Source of the DNA: Sandaracinomonas limnophila
GTDB taxonomy: Bacteria > Bacteroidota > Bacteroidia > Cytophagales > Spirosomataceae
DNA length: 64,000 bases
NCBI RefSeq assembly: GCF_004005965.1
Contig: NZ_SACY01000001.1
Location: 558,001-622,000 of the forward strand
Direction: 5' to 3'
Position numbers and translations under genes: made by a program. The notes beneath the pieces are model-generated. The model was not told where the DNA came from. It did no database searches and saw only the letters and a program-made list of their open reading frames with translations. This document shows, one piece after another, positions 7,324 to 17,500 of this stretch (position 1 is the stretch's first letter; every line of letters begins with the position of its first letter).

Positions 7324-9231
7324 TTATTTAATCCTCTTCACCATTCCACTCACTGGAACGTCAATAAATCGACCTACTTGTTTCCCATTTTTGATACAAA
7401 TAATGCGCATTAAATCGGCATCTTTTGGAACAATTACTTGTGTATTGTTAGCAATTGGGTAGAATTTATCTGGATACGAATAATCAAAACTATAATGGAA
7501 GGTCACTCCTTCTGTTTCTGGAGTTAAATTAACCATAATTTCACCTAAAGAATTTCTTGAGAATTTAAAAATTGGCTCATACATAGAAGGAGCATATTTT
7601 TTCTCAGCAACATCAAATCGTTCAAAATGTTTTTCGGTACGATTGATAAAATCATTCCAGTTTTTATTCGCCAATGGTGACCATAAACATTCTGCAATTG
7701 CAAAGGAACGAGGATAGGTCATATACTGGGCATGACGATAGTTGAACAATTGTTCTGACCATAAATTTGCTTGTCCACCTTTAACCATATCTGCTTTTAC
7801 ACCTGCAGGTACTGGATTAAAATCGTACGAATCTTTTAAACGAACTGCTCTGTACACTGGTGGTTCAATAAAACCATCTCCTTGCATTAGGTCTATGTAC
7901 ACATTATCATTTGGTGTCATAACTACCGCATGTCCCTCGTTAGATGCTTGAATACCCCCAGCTATACCTCTCCACGACATGACCGCTGTACTTTTTGGTA
8001 AGCCACCACCTTCCAAAATCTCATCCCAACCTAACATTTGCTTACCCTTAGAGGTCACTATTTTTGACAAACGACGCATAAAATACGCTTGAACTTCCTG
8101 CGAATTTTTCAAACCCTCACGTTTTCTAAGCTCCAAAATTTGCGGATTTTTGTCCCAATAGTTTTTCGGACATTCATCTCCACCTATGTGCACGTATTCA
8201 AACGGAAATAATGGCGCAATTTCCCCAAAAACTTTATCTAAAAACACATATACATTTTCATTAGCCGGACAAAGTGTATTGTCTTGTAAAGCTTCTGGAT
8301 GACCATGTGACCAATCTATAAAGGGCTCACCAGAAATCACTTGGTAATCCTTAGCCTCCGGAGTACAAGATAATTCTGGATAAGATGCAACGGCTGCCAT
8401 TGAGTGTCCAGGAACATCTACTTCAGGCATAATATCTACAAAACGCTCTTTAGCATATTGAACAACCTCCTTGATATCTTCTTGGGTATAAAAACCACCA
8501 TAGGTACGTGGTTCATCTTTTCCAGGTTTAGAAAAGGTAGTAAAACGACCTTCCTTTTTTACATTAAATGCACCCTTTTTTGTTAAATTAGGGTATGATT
8601 TTATTTCGATTCTCCAACCTTCATCATCTGTTAAATGCCAGTGCAATAGATTGTATTTATACTGAGCCATTTCATCAATAAACTTTTTCACTTCATCTTT
8701 GGTAAAAAAGTGACGCGCAACGTCGAACATCATCCCGCGCCATTCGAAACGAGGATAATCAGTAATTTTTGCAAAAGGAACAGAAATGGTGGCTATAGCA
8801 ACTGGACTAGCAGATTCTACTTCCTTTGGTAATAACTGGTAGAATGTCTGAATTCCGTAAAATAAACCCTTAGCTGAATTTGCTTGAATTTGTACCCCTT
8901 TGGTATCTACAAGGATGTTGTAACCTTCCTTTCCAAGTTCAGCATTTGCTGTAGAATTGATTTGCAAACGGATATTGGTAAGTGCAGTTGCAGTTGATGC
9001 AGGCTGAATCCATTGAATTTTTCTACCACCCAAATTCGACAATTTAGTTTCCAATGTTTTAAAAGCAGTTTTTAAAGCCTCATCCTTTGGAGCTGCAATA
9101 ATTATTGACTTTGGTAAAAGATATTTACCCGTAGGGTATTCAGATTTTACAGGAATTGGAATAATTGCAGGTGTTTGTGCCCACAAATTACATGTAAATG
9201 AAAATAATAGGACTAAAATAAGAAATCGCAT
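7324..9231 (-). CDS. beta-N-acetylhexosaminidase (GH20)
   Basis: 635 residues from the ATG at 9231, chosen because it gives a clean signal peptide (MRFLILVLLFSFTCNLWAQ). Residues ~25-165 are the GH20b domain. The (beta/alpha)8 barrel follows, with FDVARHFF, HWHLTDDEGWRIE, VDVPGHSMAA and the catalytic Asp-Glu in HIGGDEC (D352-E353). It removes terminal GlcNAc or GalNAc from chitin fragments, glycans or peptidoglycan in the periplasm or outside the cell. Divergent from amt; the intergenic region (112 bp) is very AT-rich. Confidence 0.95.
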   Translation of the reverse strand: MRFLILVLLFSFTCNLWAQTPAIIPIPVKSEYPTGKYLLPKSIIIAAPKDEALKTAFKTLETKLSNLGGRKIQWIQPASTATALTNIRLQINSTANAELGKEGYNILVDTKGVQIQANSAKGLFYGIQTFYQLLPKEVESASPVAIATISVPFAKITDYPRFEWRGMMFDVARHFFTKDEVKKFIDEMAQYKYNLLHWHLTDDEGWRIEIKSYPNLTKKGAFNVKKEGRFTTFSKPGKDEPRTYGGFYTQEDIKEVVQYAKERFVDIMPEVDVPGHSMAAVASYPELSCTPEAKDYQVISGEPFIDWSHGHPEALQDNTLCPANENVYVFLDKVFGEIAPLFPFEYVHIGGDECPKNYWDKNPQILELRKREGLKNSQEVQAYFMRRLSKIVTSKGKQMLGWDEILEGGGLPKSTAVMSWRGIAGGIQASNEGHAVVMTPNDNVYIDLMQGDGFIEPPVYRAVRLKDSYDFNPVPAGVKADMVKGGQANLWSEQLFNYRHAQYMTYPRSFAIAECLWSPLANKNWNDFINRTEKHFERFDVAEKKYAPSMYEPIFKFSRNSLGEIMVNLTPETEGVTFHYSFDYSYPDKFYPIANNTQVIVPKDADLMRIICIKNGKQVGRFIDVPVSGMVKRIK

Positions 9232-9343
9232 TTTTATATAATTAAATAGTGAATAATTATTAAAGTTGCTTGAAAATATAAAATTTTCCAAATGGTTTTG
9301 TAAATTTGCTTTTACAAGCATTTAATATACTAATAAAATCACA

Positions 9344-10597
9344 ATGAATGAATCGTTAAACCTTGCTAATCAGCAAGTTGAGTTAACTCATGCTATTGAC
9401 TCTGTCTGGGTGGCTCTATGTGCAGCATTAATTTTTCAAATGGAAGGAGGCTTCGCTTTATTAGAAGCTGGATTTGTACGTTCTAAAAACGCTGTTAGTA
9501 TCATTGCCAAAGTAATGATCGACATCATGTTTGGAGGAATTGCCTTTTACATCGTGGGATTTGGAGTGGCGTACGGAAAATCTAATGGATGGTTTGCCTT
9601 TGATTTTGGAATATCAAAAGAAGATTTAGGTTTGGGATTAACAATTTCCAACTCGCTTTTCTGGTTTATCCAAATGGGATTTGCCATTGCAGCCATTTCG
9701 ATCGTATCAGGTGGTGTAGCAGAGCGAATGAAAATGTGGTCTTATGCAGTTTTTGTTTTTATATTTTGCACGATCATGTATCCTTTGGCAGCCAATTGGG
9801 TTTGGAATCCACATGGATGGTTATTCTTAAGAGGATTTAACGACTTTGCTGGTTCTGCAGCAGTTCATGCAATGGGGGGATTTGCAGCCCTTGCTGGTGC
9901 AATTGTATTAGGACCTAGAATTGGAAAATACAACGAAGATGGTAGTATCAATGCCATTCCAGGACATAATTTAACCCTTTCCGCTGTAGGTGCATTCATT
10001 CTATGGTTTGGTTGGTTCGGGTTCAATCCGGGTTCAACTATGGCTGCCGTTGGAAAATGGGATTTAATTGGTAAAGTAGCTACAAACACCTTCCTAGCAT
10101 CGGCAATGGGTGGAATTGCAACTATTTTCTATACGTTTATGCGTTACAAGAAAGTGGATATCACCATGGTAATCAATGGCGTTTTAGCCGGATTGGTAGC
10201 AATAACTGCAGGTTGTAATGTGGTGAGTGCAAACTCTGCTCTATTAATAGGTATTGTTGCAGGAACTATTGTTGATATGGCTGTTGTAATTGTTGATAAC
10301 ATGAAAATCGATGATCCGGTAGGTGCAATTGCAGTACACGGAGTAAACGGATTTTTCGGTACGGTAGCAGTTGGCTTATTTTCAGAAGCTAATGGATTGT
10401 TTACAACCGGGCAAACAGATCAATTAATTACACAAATCCTAGGAGTTAGTGTAATTAGCATTTTCTCATTCGTTTTAACCTTCGTTTTATTTCACATCAT
10501 GAAACGCACAATTGGCATTAGAATCTCTCATAAAGAAGAAAGTGCTGGAATTGATGCCGTTGAATTTGGTGTGGAAGCTTATACAACCTTTGAATAA
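9344..10597 (+). CDS. amt: ammonium transporter Amt
   Basis: 417 residues, polytopic (about 11 helices). Recognisable motifs are FQMEGGFALLEAGFVRSKNA at the N-terminus, DFAGSAAVHAMGGFAALAGA with the first pore His, and AVHGVNGFFGT with the second. It conducts ammonium across the inner membrane and is gated by PII. A TAAATTTG box at 9301-9308 lies 35 bases before the ATG, but no matching TTTG stands at the -33 spacing. The PII gene follows after 16 bases, the classic amt-glnK arrangement. Confidence 0.97.
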   Translation: MNESLNLANQQVELTHAIDSVWVALCAALIFQMEGGFALLEAGFVRSKNAVSIIAKVMIDIMFGGIAFYIVGFGVAYGKSNGWFAFDFGISKEDLGLGLTISNSLFWFIQMGFAIAAISIVSGGVAERMKMWSYAVFVFIFCTIMYPLAANWVWNPHGWLFLRGFNDFAGSAAVHAMGGFAALAGAIVLGPRIGKYNEDGSINAIPGHNLTLSAVGAFILWFGWFGFNPGSTMAAVGKWDLIGKVATNTFLASAMGGIATIFYTFMRYKKVDITMVINGVLAGLVAITAGCNVVSANSALLIGIVAGTIVDMAVVIVDNMKIDDPVGAIAVHGVNGFFGTVAVGLFSEANGLFTTGQTDQLITQILGVSVISIFSFVLTFVLFHIMKRTIGIRISHKEESAGIDAVEFGVEAYTTFE

Positions 10598-10613
10598 TTA
10601 AGAAACAGGAACC

Positions 10614-10955
10614 ATGAAAAAAGTAGAAGCGATTGTAAAACCCTCGAAATTAAAAGCCATTCAGAAAGGCTTAATAGATGCAAAAATCCCTTGTATGACG
10701 GTTGTACCTGTTCGTGGAGCAGGCTTGCAACAAGGTTATTCAGAGATTTATAGAGGTACAGAAAAATCGATGATTTTATTACCTAAAGTCATGATTATTT
10801 GTGTGGTAAGTGACGAAAACCTTGAAAAATGTATTGAAGTCATTTTAGACAATGCCTCTGAAGGCAATACTGGAGATGGAAAAATCTTCGTATATGATGT
10901 AATAGACGCTATCCGAATCCGTAATAGAGTACGCGGAGGAGATGCTATACGATAA
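10614..10955 (+). CDS. glnK: nitrogen regulatory protein P-II
   Basis: 113 residues, full family length. It is a trimeric 2-oxoglutarate/ATP sensor that docks on Amt when nitrogen is plentiful. The T loop keeps the Tyr uridylylation site in SEIYRGTE. The C-terminal signature GDGKIFVYDVIDAIRIR is intact. Adjacency to amt supports a GlnK rather than GlnB role; the protein alone does not separate them. Confidence 0.95.
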   Translation: MKKVEAIVKPSKLKAIQKGLIDAKIPCMTVVPVRGAGLQQGYSEIYRGTEKSMILLPKVMIICVVSDENLEKCIEVILDNASEGNTGDGKIFVYDVIDAIRIRNRVRGGDAIR

Positions 10956-10983
10956 AGTGAATTAATAATAGATTGTGTTGTTA

Positions 10984-11014
10984 AAGCCTCAGGAGTTTCT
11001 CTTGGGGCTTTTTT
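10984..11014 (+). terminator. rho-independent terminator of amt-PII
   Basis: A 12-bp stem (10984-10995 with 10999-11010, two G-T wobbles) with a 3-base loop is followed by six T residues (11009-11014). Confidence 0.85.
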
Positions 11015-11020
11015 ATAAGG

Positions 11021-11118
11021 GAGGTATGAGGTATGAGGTATGAGGTATGAGGTATGAGGTATGAGGTATGAGGTATGAGGTATGAGGTATGAGGTATGAG
11101 GTATGAGGTATGAGTTAT
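11021..11118. repeat. heptamer tandem array, 14 x GAGGTAT
   Basis: Thirteen perfect GAGGTAT units are followed by one GAGTTAT variant. A decayed inverted partner (TACCTATTACCTCTTAC, about 11169-11185) lies before the 3' end of the convergent gene. Read on the minus strand the array is open in one frame (Tyr-Leu-Ile-Pro-His-Thr-Ser), which is a by-product and not a gene. Confidence 0.93.
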
Positions 11119-11182
11119 GATGTCTGACTTTCAACTCTTAATTTTTAATTCAAAAAACTAAATTCCTCTTACCTATTACCTC

Positions 11183-11845
11183 TTACATCTTCAAAACCGC
11201 AATCCTAACAAACATCTCCTCCTTGTACCAATTGAAAGTTCTTGTTTTTTTGATCATTTGCGCATGTTGTCGCGTTTTATAGGCAAATTGTTCCAATGCT
11301 TCTTTGGATTCCCAAACGCTTATAGTGGCTTGTTCTACCAAAGGCAACTCTCCCACTCCTTTTGCGAATAATAATCCATCTTGTAATTCAATATTTTTGG
11401 ATGACTCCGGAACGTTCATCCAAAACCTCCAAGCTTGAGTCCAGCGAATACTTGCGCGTGTAATTACAGCTATTTGACCCGTAAAATCATCTGGCAACTC
11501 CTTAAATTCAAAAGGCTGCCTGCCATTCCAAGTGCCATGACCTTTTATTGCAAATCCATCAAAAACTTTAATTTCAGAAGCGAAAGAGGCTAACTTACCC
11601 CAACGCACATTTTTTTCAAAAAAATCTTTAGATCCTTTTTCCGACTCAAAAACACCAATGAATGCATATGTTGAAAAATCTGGCCAAATAGAAAATCCAT
11701 TTCCTTTGCCAACACCCATGTGTTTCACAAACTGCAATCCCTCTGCCTGCCAAGGATTTCTCATTGTTTGACCCATGAAAACTAAGGCTTTACGTTTATT
11801 ATCAAAACCATTAAATTGTAAAAATCGTAAACAGACTTGTTGCAT
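11183..11845 (-). CDS. CrtA-like (spheroidene monooxygenase family) protein
   Basis: 220 residues. The sequence follows the CrtA pattern: GVGKGNGFSIWPDFSTYAF, AVITRASIRWTQAWRFW, GVGELPLVEQATISVWE, and the C-terminal TRTFNWYKEEMFVRIAVL. CrtA introduces keto groups into acyclic carotenoids in purple bacteria; homologues in non-phototrophic Bacteroidota are common but uncharacterised, and the fold is a dimeric alpha/beta barrel. No other carotenoid gene lies in this window, so the substrate is unknown. The box TATCTTTG ends four bases before the ATG, so the transcript is probably leaderless. Confidence 0.75.
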   Translation of the reverse strand: MQQVCLRFLQFNGFDNKRKALVFMGQTMRNPWQAEGLQFVKHMGVGKGNGFSIWPDFSTYAFIGVFESEKGSKDFFEKNVRWGKLASFASEIKVFDGFAIKGHGTWNGRQPFEFKELPDDFTGQIAVITRASIRWTQAWRFWMNVPESSKNIELQDGLLFAKGVGELPLVEQATISVWESKEALEQFAYKTRQHAQMIKKTRTFNWYKEEMFVRIAVLKM

Positions 11846-11849
11846 AAAT

Positions 11850-11857
11850 CAAAGATA
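11850..11857 (-). promoter_or_regulatory. -7 box of the CrtA-like gene, leaderless type
   Basis: TATCTTTG is followed by ATTT and the ATG. No TTTG stands at the -33 distance; a TTTTTG is 13 bases upstream of the box. Confidence 0.45.
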
Positions 11858-11925
11858 AGTGTATTTTTTACAAAAATTTTATTGATTAATGAAACAAATA
11901 TGATTCGGAGAATGTTATAAAAGTT

Positions 11926-13044
11926 ATGGATCGTTCCCAAAGAAAAGGTTTTTATTTCAAAGAATATGAAGCGCCAAATATTTCTCCTTTTGAGAAGTTA
12001 TTTGGTATTTTCAAAGAATTAATTACCCATACTTCTGGAGATTTTGATGAAGCCATTGATTGGCTACGTGAGTTGGATAAAGAATATGAGCTAACCGATT
12101 CAACCTATACCATTGAAGACTTCATTGAAGACTTAAAAGCCAAAGGATACATCCGAGAAGAGATTGATGAAAATGGTGCTGGAGGTAATGTAATCACTGC
12201 AAAAACAGAAAGAGCTATTCGCCAACATGCCCTAGATCAAATATTTGGCGACTTACAAAAAAGCGGCTCAGGGAATCATAAAACAAAAGGTTCAGGTGGA
12301 GGAGAAGAGCAAACGGGTGAATTCCGCTCTTATCATTTTGGAGATAGCTTAGAAAAAATTGCGATGACCGAAAGTCTCAAAAATGCACAAACTAATCATG
12401 GTTTAGGCAATTTTGAATTAACAGAAGACGATTTGGTGGTGGAAGAAACTCATTTTAAATCACAAATGAGTACCGTTTTAATGATTGACATCTCCCACTC
12501 CATGATATTATATGGGGAAGACCGCATAACACCAGCCAAAAAAGTTGCCATGGCCCTGGCTGAATTAATCACAACTCGTTACCCAAAAGACACACTTGAT
12601 GTGTTGGTATTTGGCAATGATGCATGGCCGATTTCCATTCAAGACATCCCATACGTCAAAGTGGGACCCTATCATACCAATACGGTAGCAGGTCTGCAAT
12701 TGGCAATGGATATGTTGCGTAGAAAACGCAATACCAACAAACAGATTTTCATGATTACAGATGGTAAACCCAGCTGTATCAGAGAAAAAGACGGAACCTA
12801 TTACAAAAACAGTTTCGGCTTGGACCCGTATGTAACCGAAAAATGTTACACCCATGCGGCACAGGCTCGAAAATTACACATACCCATAACAACCTTTATG
12901 ATTGCGCGTGATTCCTATTTACAAGAATTTGTAGATAAATTCACAGAAGCCAATCAAGGAAAAGCATATTTTACAGGCCTAAGAGGATTAGGAGAAATGA
13001 TTTTCAAAGATTATGAAAACAATAGAAGGAAACGACTTAAGTAA
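11926..13044 (+). CDS. VWA-domain protein, partner of the adjacent AAA+ ATPase
   Basis: 372 residues. The N-terminal ~175 residues are acidic and helical with a Gly-rich linker near 112-130. The von Willebrand A domain (~180-360) has a full MIDAS: DISHS (188-192), a Thr in NTVAGLQLAMDML and an Asp in FMITDGKPSC. Its closest pattern is the BchD/ChlD- or CoxE-like VWA partner of MoxR-type ATPases. The next gene overlaps its 3' end by 32 bases, so the two are made together. The metabolic target is unknown; no chelatase substrate gene is nearby. Confidence 0.82.
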   Translation: MDRSQRKGFYFKEYEAPNISPFEKLFGIFKELITHTSGDFDEAIDWLRELDKEYELTDSTYTIEDFIEDLKAKGYIREEIDENGAGGNVITAKTERAIRQHALDQIFGDLQKSGSGNHKTKGSGGGEEQTGEFRSYHFGDSLEKIAMTESLKNAQTNHGLGNFELTEDDLVVEETHFKSQMSTVLMIDISHSMILYGEDRITPAKKVAMALAELITTRYPKDTLDVLVFGNDAWPISIQDIPYVKVGPYHTNTVAGLQLAMDMLRRKRNTNKQIFMITDGKPSCIREKDGTYYKNSFGLDPYVTEKCYTHAAQARKLHIPITTFMIARDSYLQEFVDKFTEANQGKAYFTGLRGLGEMIFKDYENNRRKRLK

Positions 13045-14485
13045 AACCATTACAACCTTTGGCGCTTTAAAAGCGGCTGGTTACCAAACCAAATCTATCA
13101 AAGATGAATTGAGAGACAATTTAATCTCCAATTTAGAAAAAGGTATCAATGTATTTGAGGAAGTACATGGTTTTGAACATACGGTTATTCCAGAATTGGA
13201 AAGAGCCATATTAAGTAGGCACAATATAAATTTTTTAGGATTAAGAGGACAAGCCAAAACTCGACTTGCTCGTTTGCTGATTCGACTGTTAGACGAATAT
13301 ATTCCTTATGTAAAAGGCTCTGAAATTAACGACGATCCCTTCCATCCTATTTCTCGTTTTGCACAAGAGTTAATTGCAGAAAAAGGTGATGAAACTCCAA
13401 TTGCATGGCTACACCGCTCAGAGAGATTTGCAGAAAAATTAGCGACCCCAGATGTAACCGTAGCCGATTTGATTGGAGACATTGATCCCATCAAAGCTGC
13501 CAATTTAAAATTATCTTATGCAGATGATCGTGTGATTCATTACGGCATGATTCCGAGGGCGAATCGCTGTATATTTGTCATTAACGAGATTCCAGATTTA
13601 CAAGCAAGAATACAGGTTTCCCTATTTAATATTTTACAGGAAGGCGACATTCAAATCCGAGGATTCAAACTTAGGTTGCCCTTAGATATGCAATTTATCT
13701 TTACGGCTAATCCAGAAGATTACACCAACCGAGGAAGTATTGTAACTCCATTGAAAGATCGTATTGGTTCTCAAATATTAACTCATTATCCTGAAACGAT
13801 TGAGATAGCACGTAAAATCTCTACACAAGAAGCCAATTTAAATAAAACCCAAAAAGAGAAAGTACATGTTCCTGAGTTAGCATATAATCTCTTAGAACAA
13901 ATCGTATTTGAAGCTAGAAGAAATGATTACGTTGATTTGAAAAGTGGTGTGAGTGCACGTATGAGCATCAGTATGTTGGAAAGTCTTATCAGCACAGCGG
14001 AGCGTAGAGCACTGATTTGTGGAGAAAAACAAACGACCGTTCGAGTGGCTGATTTCTTAGGATTGATACCGGCCATTACTGGAAAAGTTGAATTGGTATA
14101 TGAAGGAGAGCAAGAAGGCGCAGCTTTTGTGGCCAATGAGCTCATCCATGAAGCCATAAAAAGTTTATTTAGCACACTTTTTCCAAAGATTGAAAAGTTA
14201 AGTAAGAAAATTGAAACTACCCCCTACACAGCACTTATTGACGCCCTTTATGCTGAAGGCGGATTGGTATTATATGATGAATGTGATGCAAAAGAATACC
14301 AAAGTACCCTAGGAAGTGTGAAAGAGTTGGATCAATTAATTGAAAAATTTCAAAAAAACACAGGCAAAGCAGATCGAGATTTCTTAAAAGAATTCATCCT
14401 TTGGGCGCTTGTTGCTTACAACAAATTAGGCAAAGAGCGATTTACGAATGGGTTTCAGTTTAGGGATTTGTTGAATGTACTATAA
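13013..14485 (+). CDS. MoxR/ChlI-type AAA+ ATPase
   Basis: 490 residues. The P-loop reads GLRGQAKTR (76-84) and Walker B reads CIFVINEIPDL, with Asn in the usual Asp position before the catalytic Glu. Sensor 1 is FIFTANPEDY. A long insertion (RFAQELIAEKGDETPIAWLH) after the P-loop and a helical C-terminal ~150 residues distinguish it from short MoxR proteins. Such ATPases act with a VWA protein, here the overlapping upstream gene, to remodel or metallate a client protein. It is often annotated as a magnesium chelatase subunit, but nothing here supports that reaction. Confidence 0.8.
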   Translation: MKTIEGNDLSKTITTFGALKAAGYQTKSIKDELRDNLISNLEKGINVFEEVHGFEHTVIPELERAILSRHNINFLGLRGQAKTRLARLLIRLLDEYIPYVKGSEINDDPFHPISRFAQELIAEKGDETPIAWLHRSERFAEKLATPDVTVADLIGDIDPIKAANLKLSYADDRVIHYGMIPRANRCIFVINEIPDLQARIQVSLFNILQEGDIQIRGFKLRLPLDMQFIFTANPEDYTNRGSIVTPLKDRIGSQILTHYPETIEIARKISTQEANLNKTQKEKVHVPELAYNLLEQIVFEARRNDYVDLKSGVSARMSISMLESLISTAERRALICGEKQTTVRVADFLGLIPAITGKVELVYEGEQEGAAFVANELIHEAIKSLFSTLFPKIEKLSKKIETTPYTALIDALYAEGGLVLYDECDAKEYQSTLGSVKELDQLIEKFQKNTGKADRDFLKEFILWALVAYNKLGKERFTNGFQFRDLLNVL

Positions 14486-14502
14486 AATTTTTTGATTAAT
14501 TT

Positions 14503-14535
14503 GAAAAAAAAGGCCAGGAAACCCCGACCTTTTTT
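14503..14535. terminator. imperfect bidirectional terminator
   Basis: An A-tract, AAGGCCAGG, a short loop, then CCCCGACCTT and a T-tract form a stem with two mismatches. It lies between the 3' ends of the AAA+ gene and the giant gene. Confidence 0.55.
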
Positions 14536-14559
14536 GTGTACTACTTGTATCTAAATTAA

Positions 14560-17500
14560 TTATCTTTCTAGCAATTTCTCCAAGCGCTCCAGGCGCTTGT
14601 TTTGTTGCTCTAGTTGTTCTTTTAATAGTTGATTCTCTTTTTGTACATCTTTCAATTTAGCTTCCTGCTCTTGAACAGCTTTTACTAATACCGGTACAAT
14701 TTTTGAATAATCAACGGTTTGTGCTTTGATGGTACCATCTGTATTCAATGCATCTTTTTCACCCGTAACTGCATACGGAATCACTTGTTGCAATTCATGG
14801 GCTTTCACCCCATACGATCTACTTCCATCTACTTTCCATAGGTAATCATAGACCTTGATGCTATCTAATAATTTGGAACCATTGAAATCTTTGAAATCTG
14901 TTTTTAAACGATAATCGGAGGTTGTATTATAGGTAGTTGCTGTAGTTGTAACAGAAATTGTACCTACAACAGTGGGTGAATCTCCTTTATGAAAGGCAAT
15001 CATATTATTACCAGCAGTTCCAATTGACCATAAATTAAAAACATTATTACCACCTGCCTCTGATTTGAATGTAAATCCATCTTGGCCACTTGGAGATAAT
15101 ACACTAACTGTTGGTGTAGAATAAGATGAAATTAATTTTTTGGTTGAAGAATTAATTAGTAATGAACCATTATTAGAAGAAGTGGTTGATGTTCCCATGG
15201 TAATAACAACATCTCCACCAAAACCCGACCCTGCTGCATTACCTGAGGTAATATTTATATCTCCACCTTTGTTATTTCCACCAGTACCGGCATTTTGTGC
15301 GGCAAAGGTAGCGTTGTTTCCATCGGTAGAAGCTGCTGCTGTATTAGGTACAACTGTTAGCGCACCCATGATTTGTGATTTTTGAGTGGAGGTGTTTCCT
15401 ATTACCGTAGTATTAGAACCCAAACCTACTGCCGTGGCAGTATTCGAATAACCCGAAATTACTATTTCATTGGTTTCACCATCATCAGCTGTACTAACTT
15501 CGTTACCAATTAAAACATTCCCACTCCCAGCAGTCAAATTTTGCCCAGAGCCGATATAAACACCCGCTTTATTTCCTAATATAACATTGTTAGAACCTGT
15601 TGTTAAATTGGTACCCGCCGATGACCCCAAAAAGGTATTGTTATCTCCCGAATTAATAGCATACCCCGCGCGTGCACCAATAGCGGTATTGTAAGAGCCT
15701 GTCGTATTATTTCGTAAAGAAATAGTTCCCATCGCTGTGTTTTCGGTTCCAGTCGTAGTATTCAATAAAGCCATATTTCCAAAACCTGAGTTATTGGCTC
15801 CTGTGGTTGCAGCCGTTAATGCATTGTAACCAACTGCCGTATTGGCATCGGCCGTATTCATTTTTAAAGTTGCATACCCTATCGCTGTGTTTTGCTTAGA
15901 TGTTGATGCCGTAAAGAGCGAATTATAACCCACAGCCGTATTGTAATAACCGGTCGTATTCGCTGTTAATGCAGAAACTCCAATAGCGGTATTGTCAGAT
16001 ACCCCATTTCCCCCTTTACCAAGGGTCAAACCATTAACCGTTAAATCTGAGGTAAAGGTTTTCAACCCTGCAAAAGTTTGTGCCGCAGTCGTTACAACCC
16101 CTCCATTGGTTCCATCTGCAGGGGCTAAGTTTAAAACGCCCGAGCTTATACTCGCCCCGTTTGCAGTAGATGTTCCGCTAATCGCTCCCACACTAGAAAT
16201 ACCTCCAGCAGTAGCCCAAGTAGCTAATCCCGTTGCATCTGAAGTTAGCACTGCTCCAGCGGCTGGAGAACCACCCGTTATTTTAATTTGCCCATTTACT
16301 TGTACTTGTCCTGCAGTTCCACCCGTACCCGGTGTCAATATTACATTTCCACCGGTTCCTGTACCTACCCCATTACCCGCTGTTAAATTCAAATTTCCAC
16401 CATTGTATGCTGTTGTAGTGGCATTCTGCGCAGCAATGGTCGAGCTGTTCCCGTGAGCTGAAGTGAGAGCGGCATTAGGAACCACCGTCAATGCACCCAT
16501 AATTTGTGATTTTTGGGTAGAAGTACTACCTATTACTGTTGAACCAGTCCCTAAACCTATCGCATTGGCTCCAATAGCAATTTCATCTGAACTATTTGCC
16601 GTACCTTGGGGTTTAGCATTATACCCCATAAAAACACTATTGGATGAATAATAAGTTGTGGAGGTAGGACCCGAAGAATACCCTAAAGAGGTATTATAAC
16701 TTCCTACTGTATTATAATACAAGGAATAATATCCTAAGGCGGTATTACCAATACCTGTTGTCATATTGTATCCAGACTGTGATCCAACTACTGTATTGTA
16801 TCCACCAGTGTTACCAGAAGATAAAGCTCTATAACCAATTGCTGTATTATCATTTGTTGAAGTTGCAGTACTAGCATAAAGAGATTGATAACCAATGGAA
16901 GTATTGTTTGAACCTGTTTGATTATAAAAACCTGATGAATTTCCAACTGCAACATTATACATGCCGCTTGTATTATTTTTTAAAGAAGATTCACCTAATG
17001 CTGTGTTATCTGAAGAGGTATTAGAGAACATTGCATTGTCGCCAATTGCCGTATTCCGACTACCACTTGAATTTAATTTTAAAGTACTATTTCCAACTGC
17101 TGTATTTGAAGTACCATTTTGATTTGAATATAAAGAATAATAACCCATTGCTGTATTACTTCCTCCTGAGGTGATTGAATTTAAAACACTAACACCCACC
17201 CCAGTATTAGAAATAAGATTAGAATTACCAGCACCAACTCGAAGGCTATTTGAATTTACATATAAATCTGAATTGTTCACTTTCACTTTTCCATATAATC
17301 CAGAAGCTCCTGGGGTTAAATTAATATCACCACCAGTACTATTTCCAGTTCCAGCAATTATATTGATATTCCCTCCATAACCCGTACCAACACCATTACC
17401 TGCCGTTATGGACACACCGCCACCACCAAATCCTGTTGTTGTGGCACTTTGTGCAGCTATACTCGTTGACGCACCAGCGGCTGCACTAGCGGCAGCAGTA

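Noticed and set aside
7324-9321. Longer GH20 protein starting at 9321
   Set aside because: The first 30 residues would hide a clear signal peptide that begins at the ATG at 9231.
1830-11118. Heptamer arrays considered as CRISPR arrays
   Set aside because: Units are contiguous without spacers and only 7 bp long.
10748-11134. Minus-strand frame encoding Tyr-Leu-Ile-Pro-His-Thr-Ser repeats
   Set aside because: It is the GAGGTAT array read backwards and then runs antisense through the PII gene.
13013-14485. Magnesium chelatase subunit for chlorophyll synthesis
   Set aside because: No chelatase large subunit or other bch/chl gene is present; similarity reflects the general AAA+ family.
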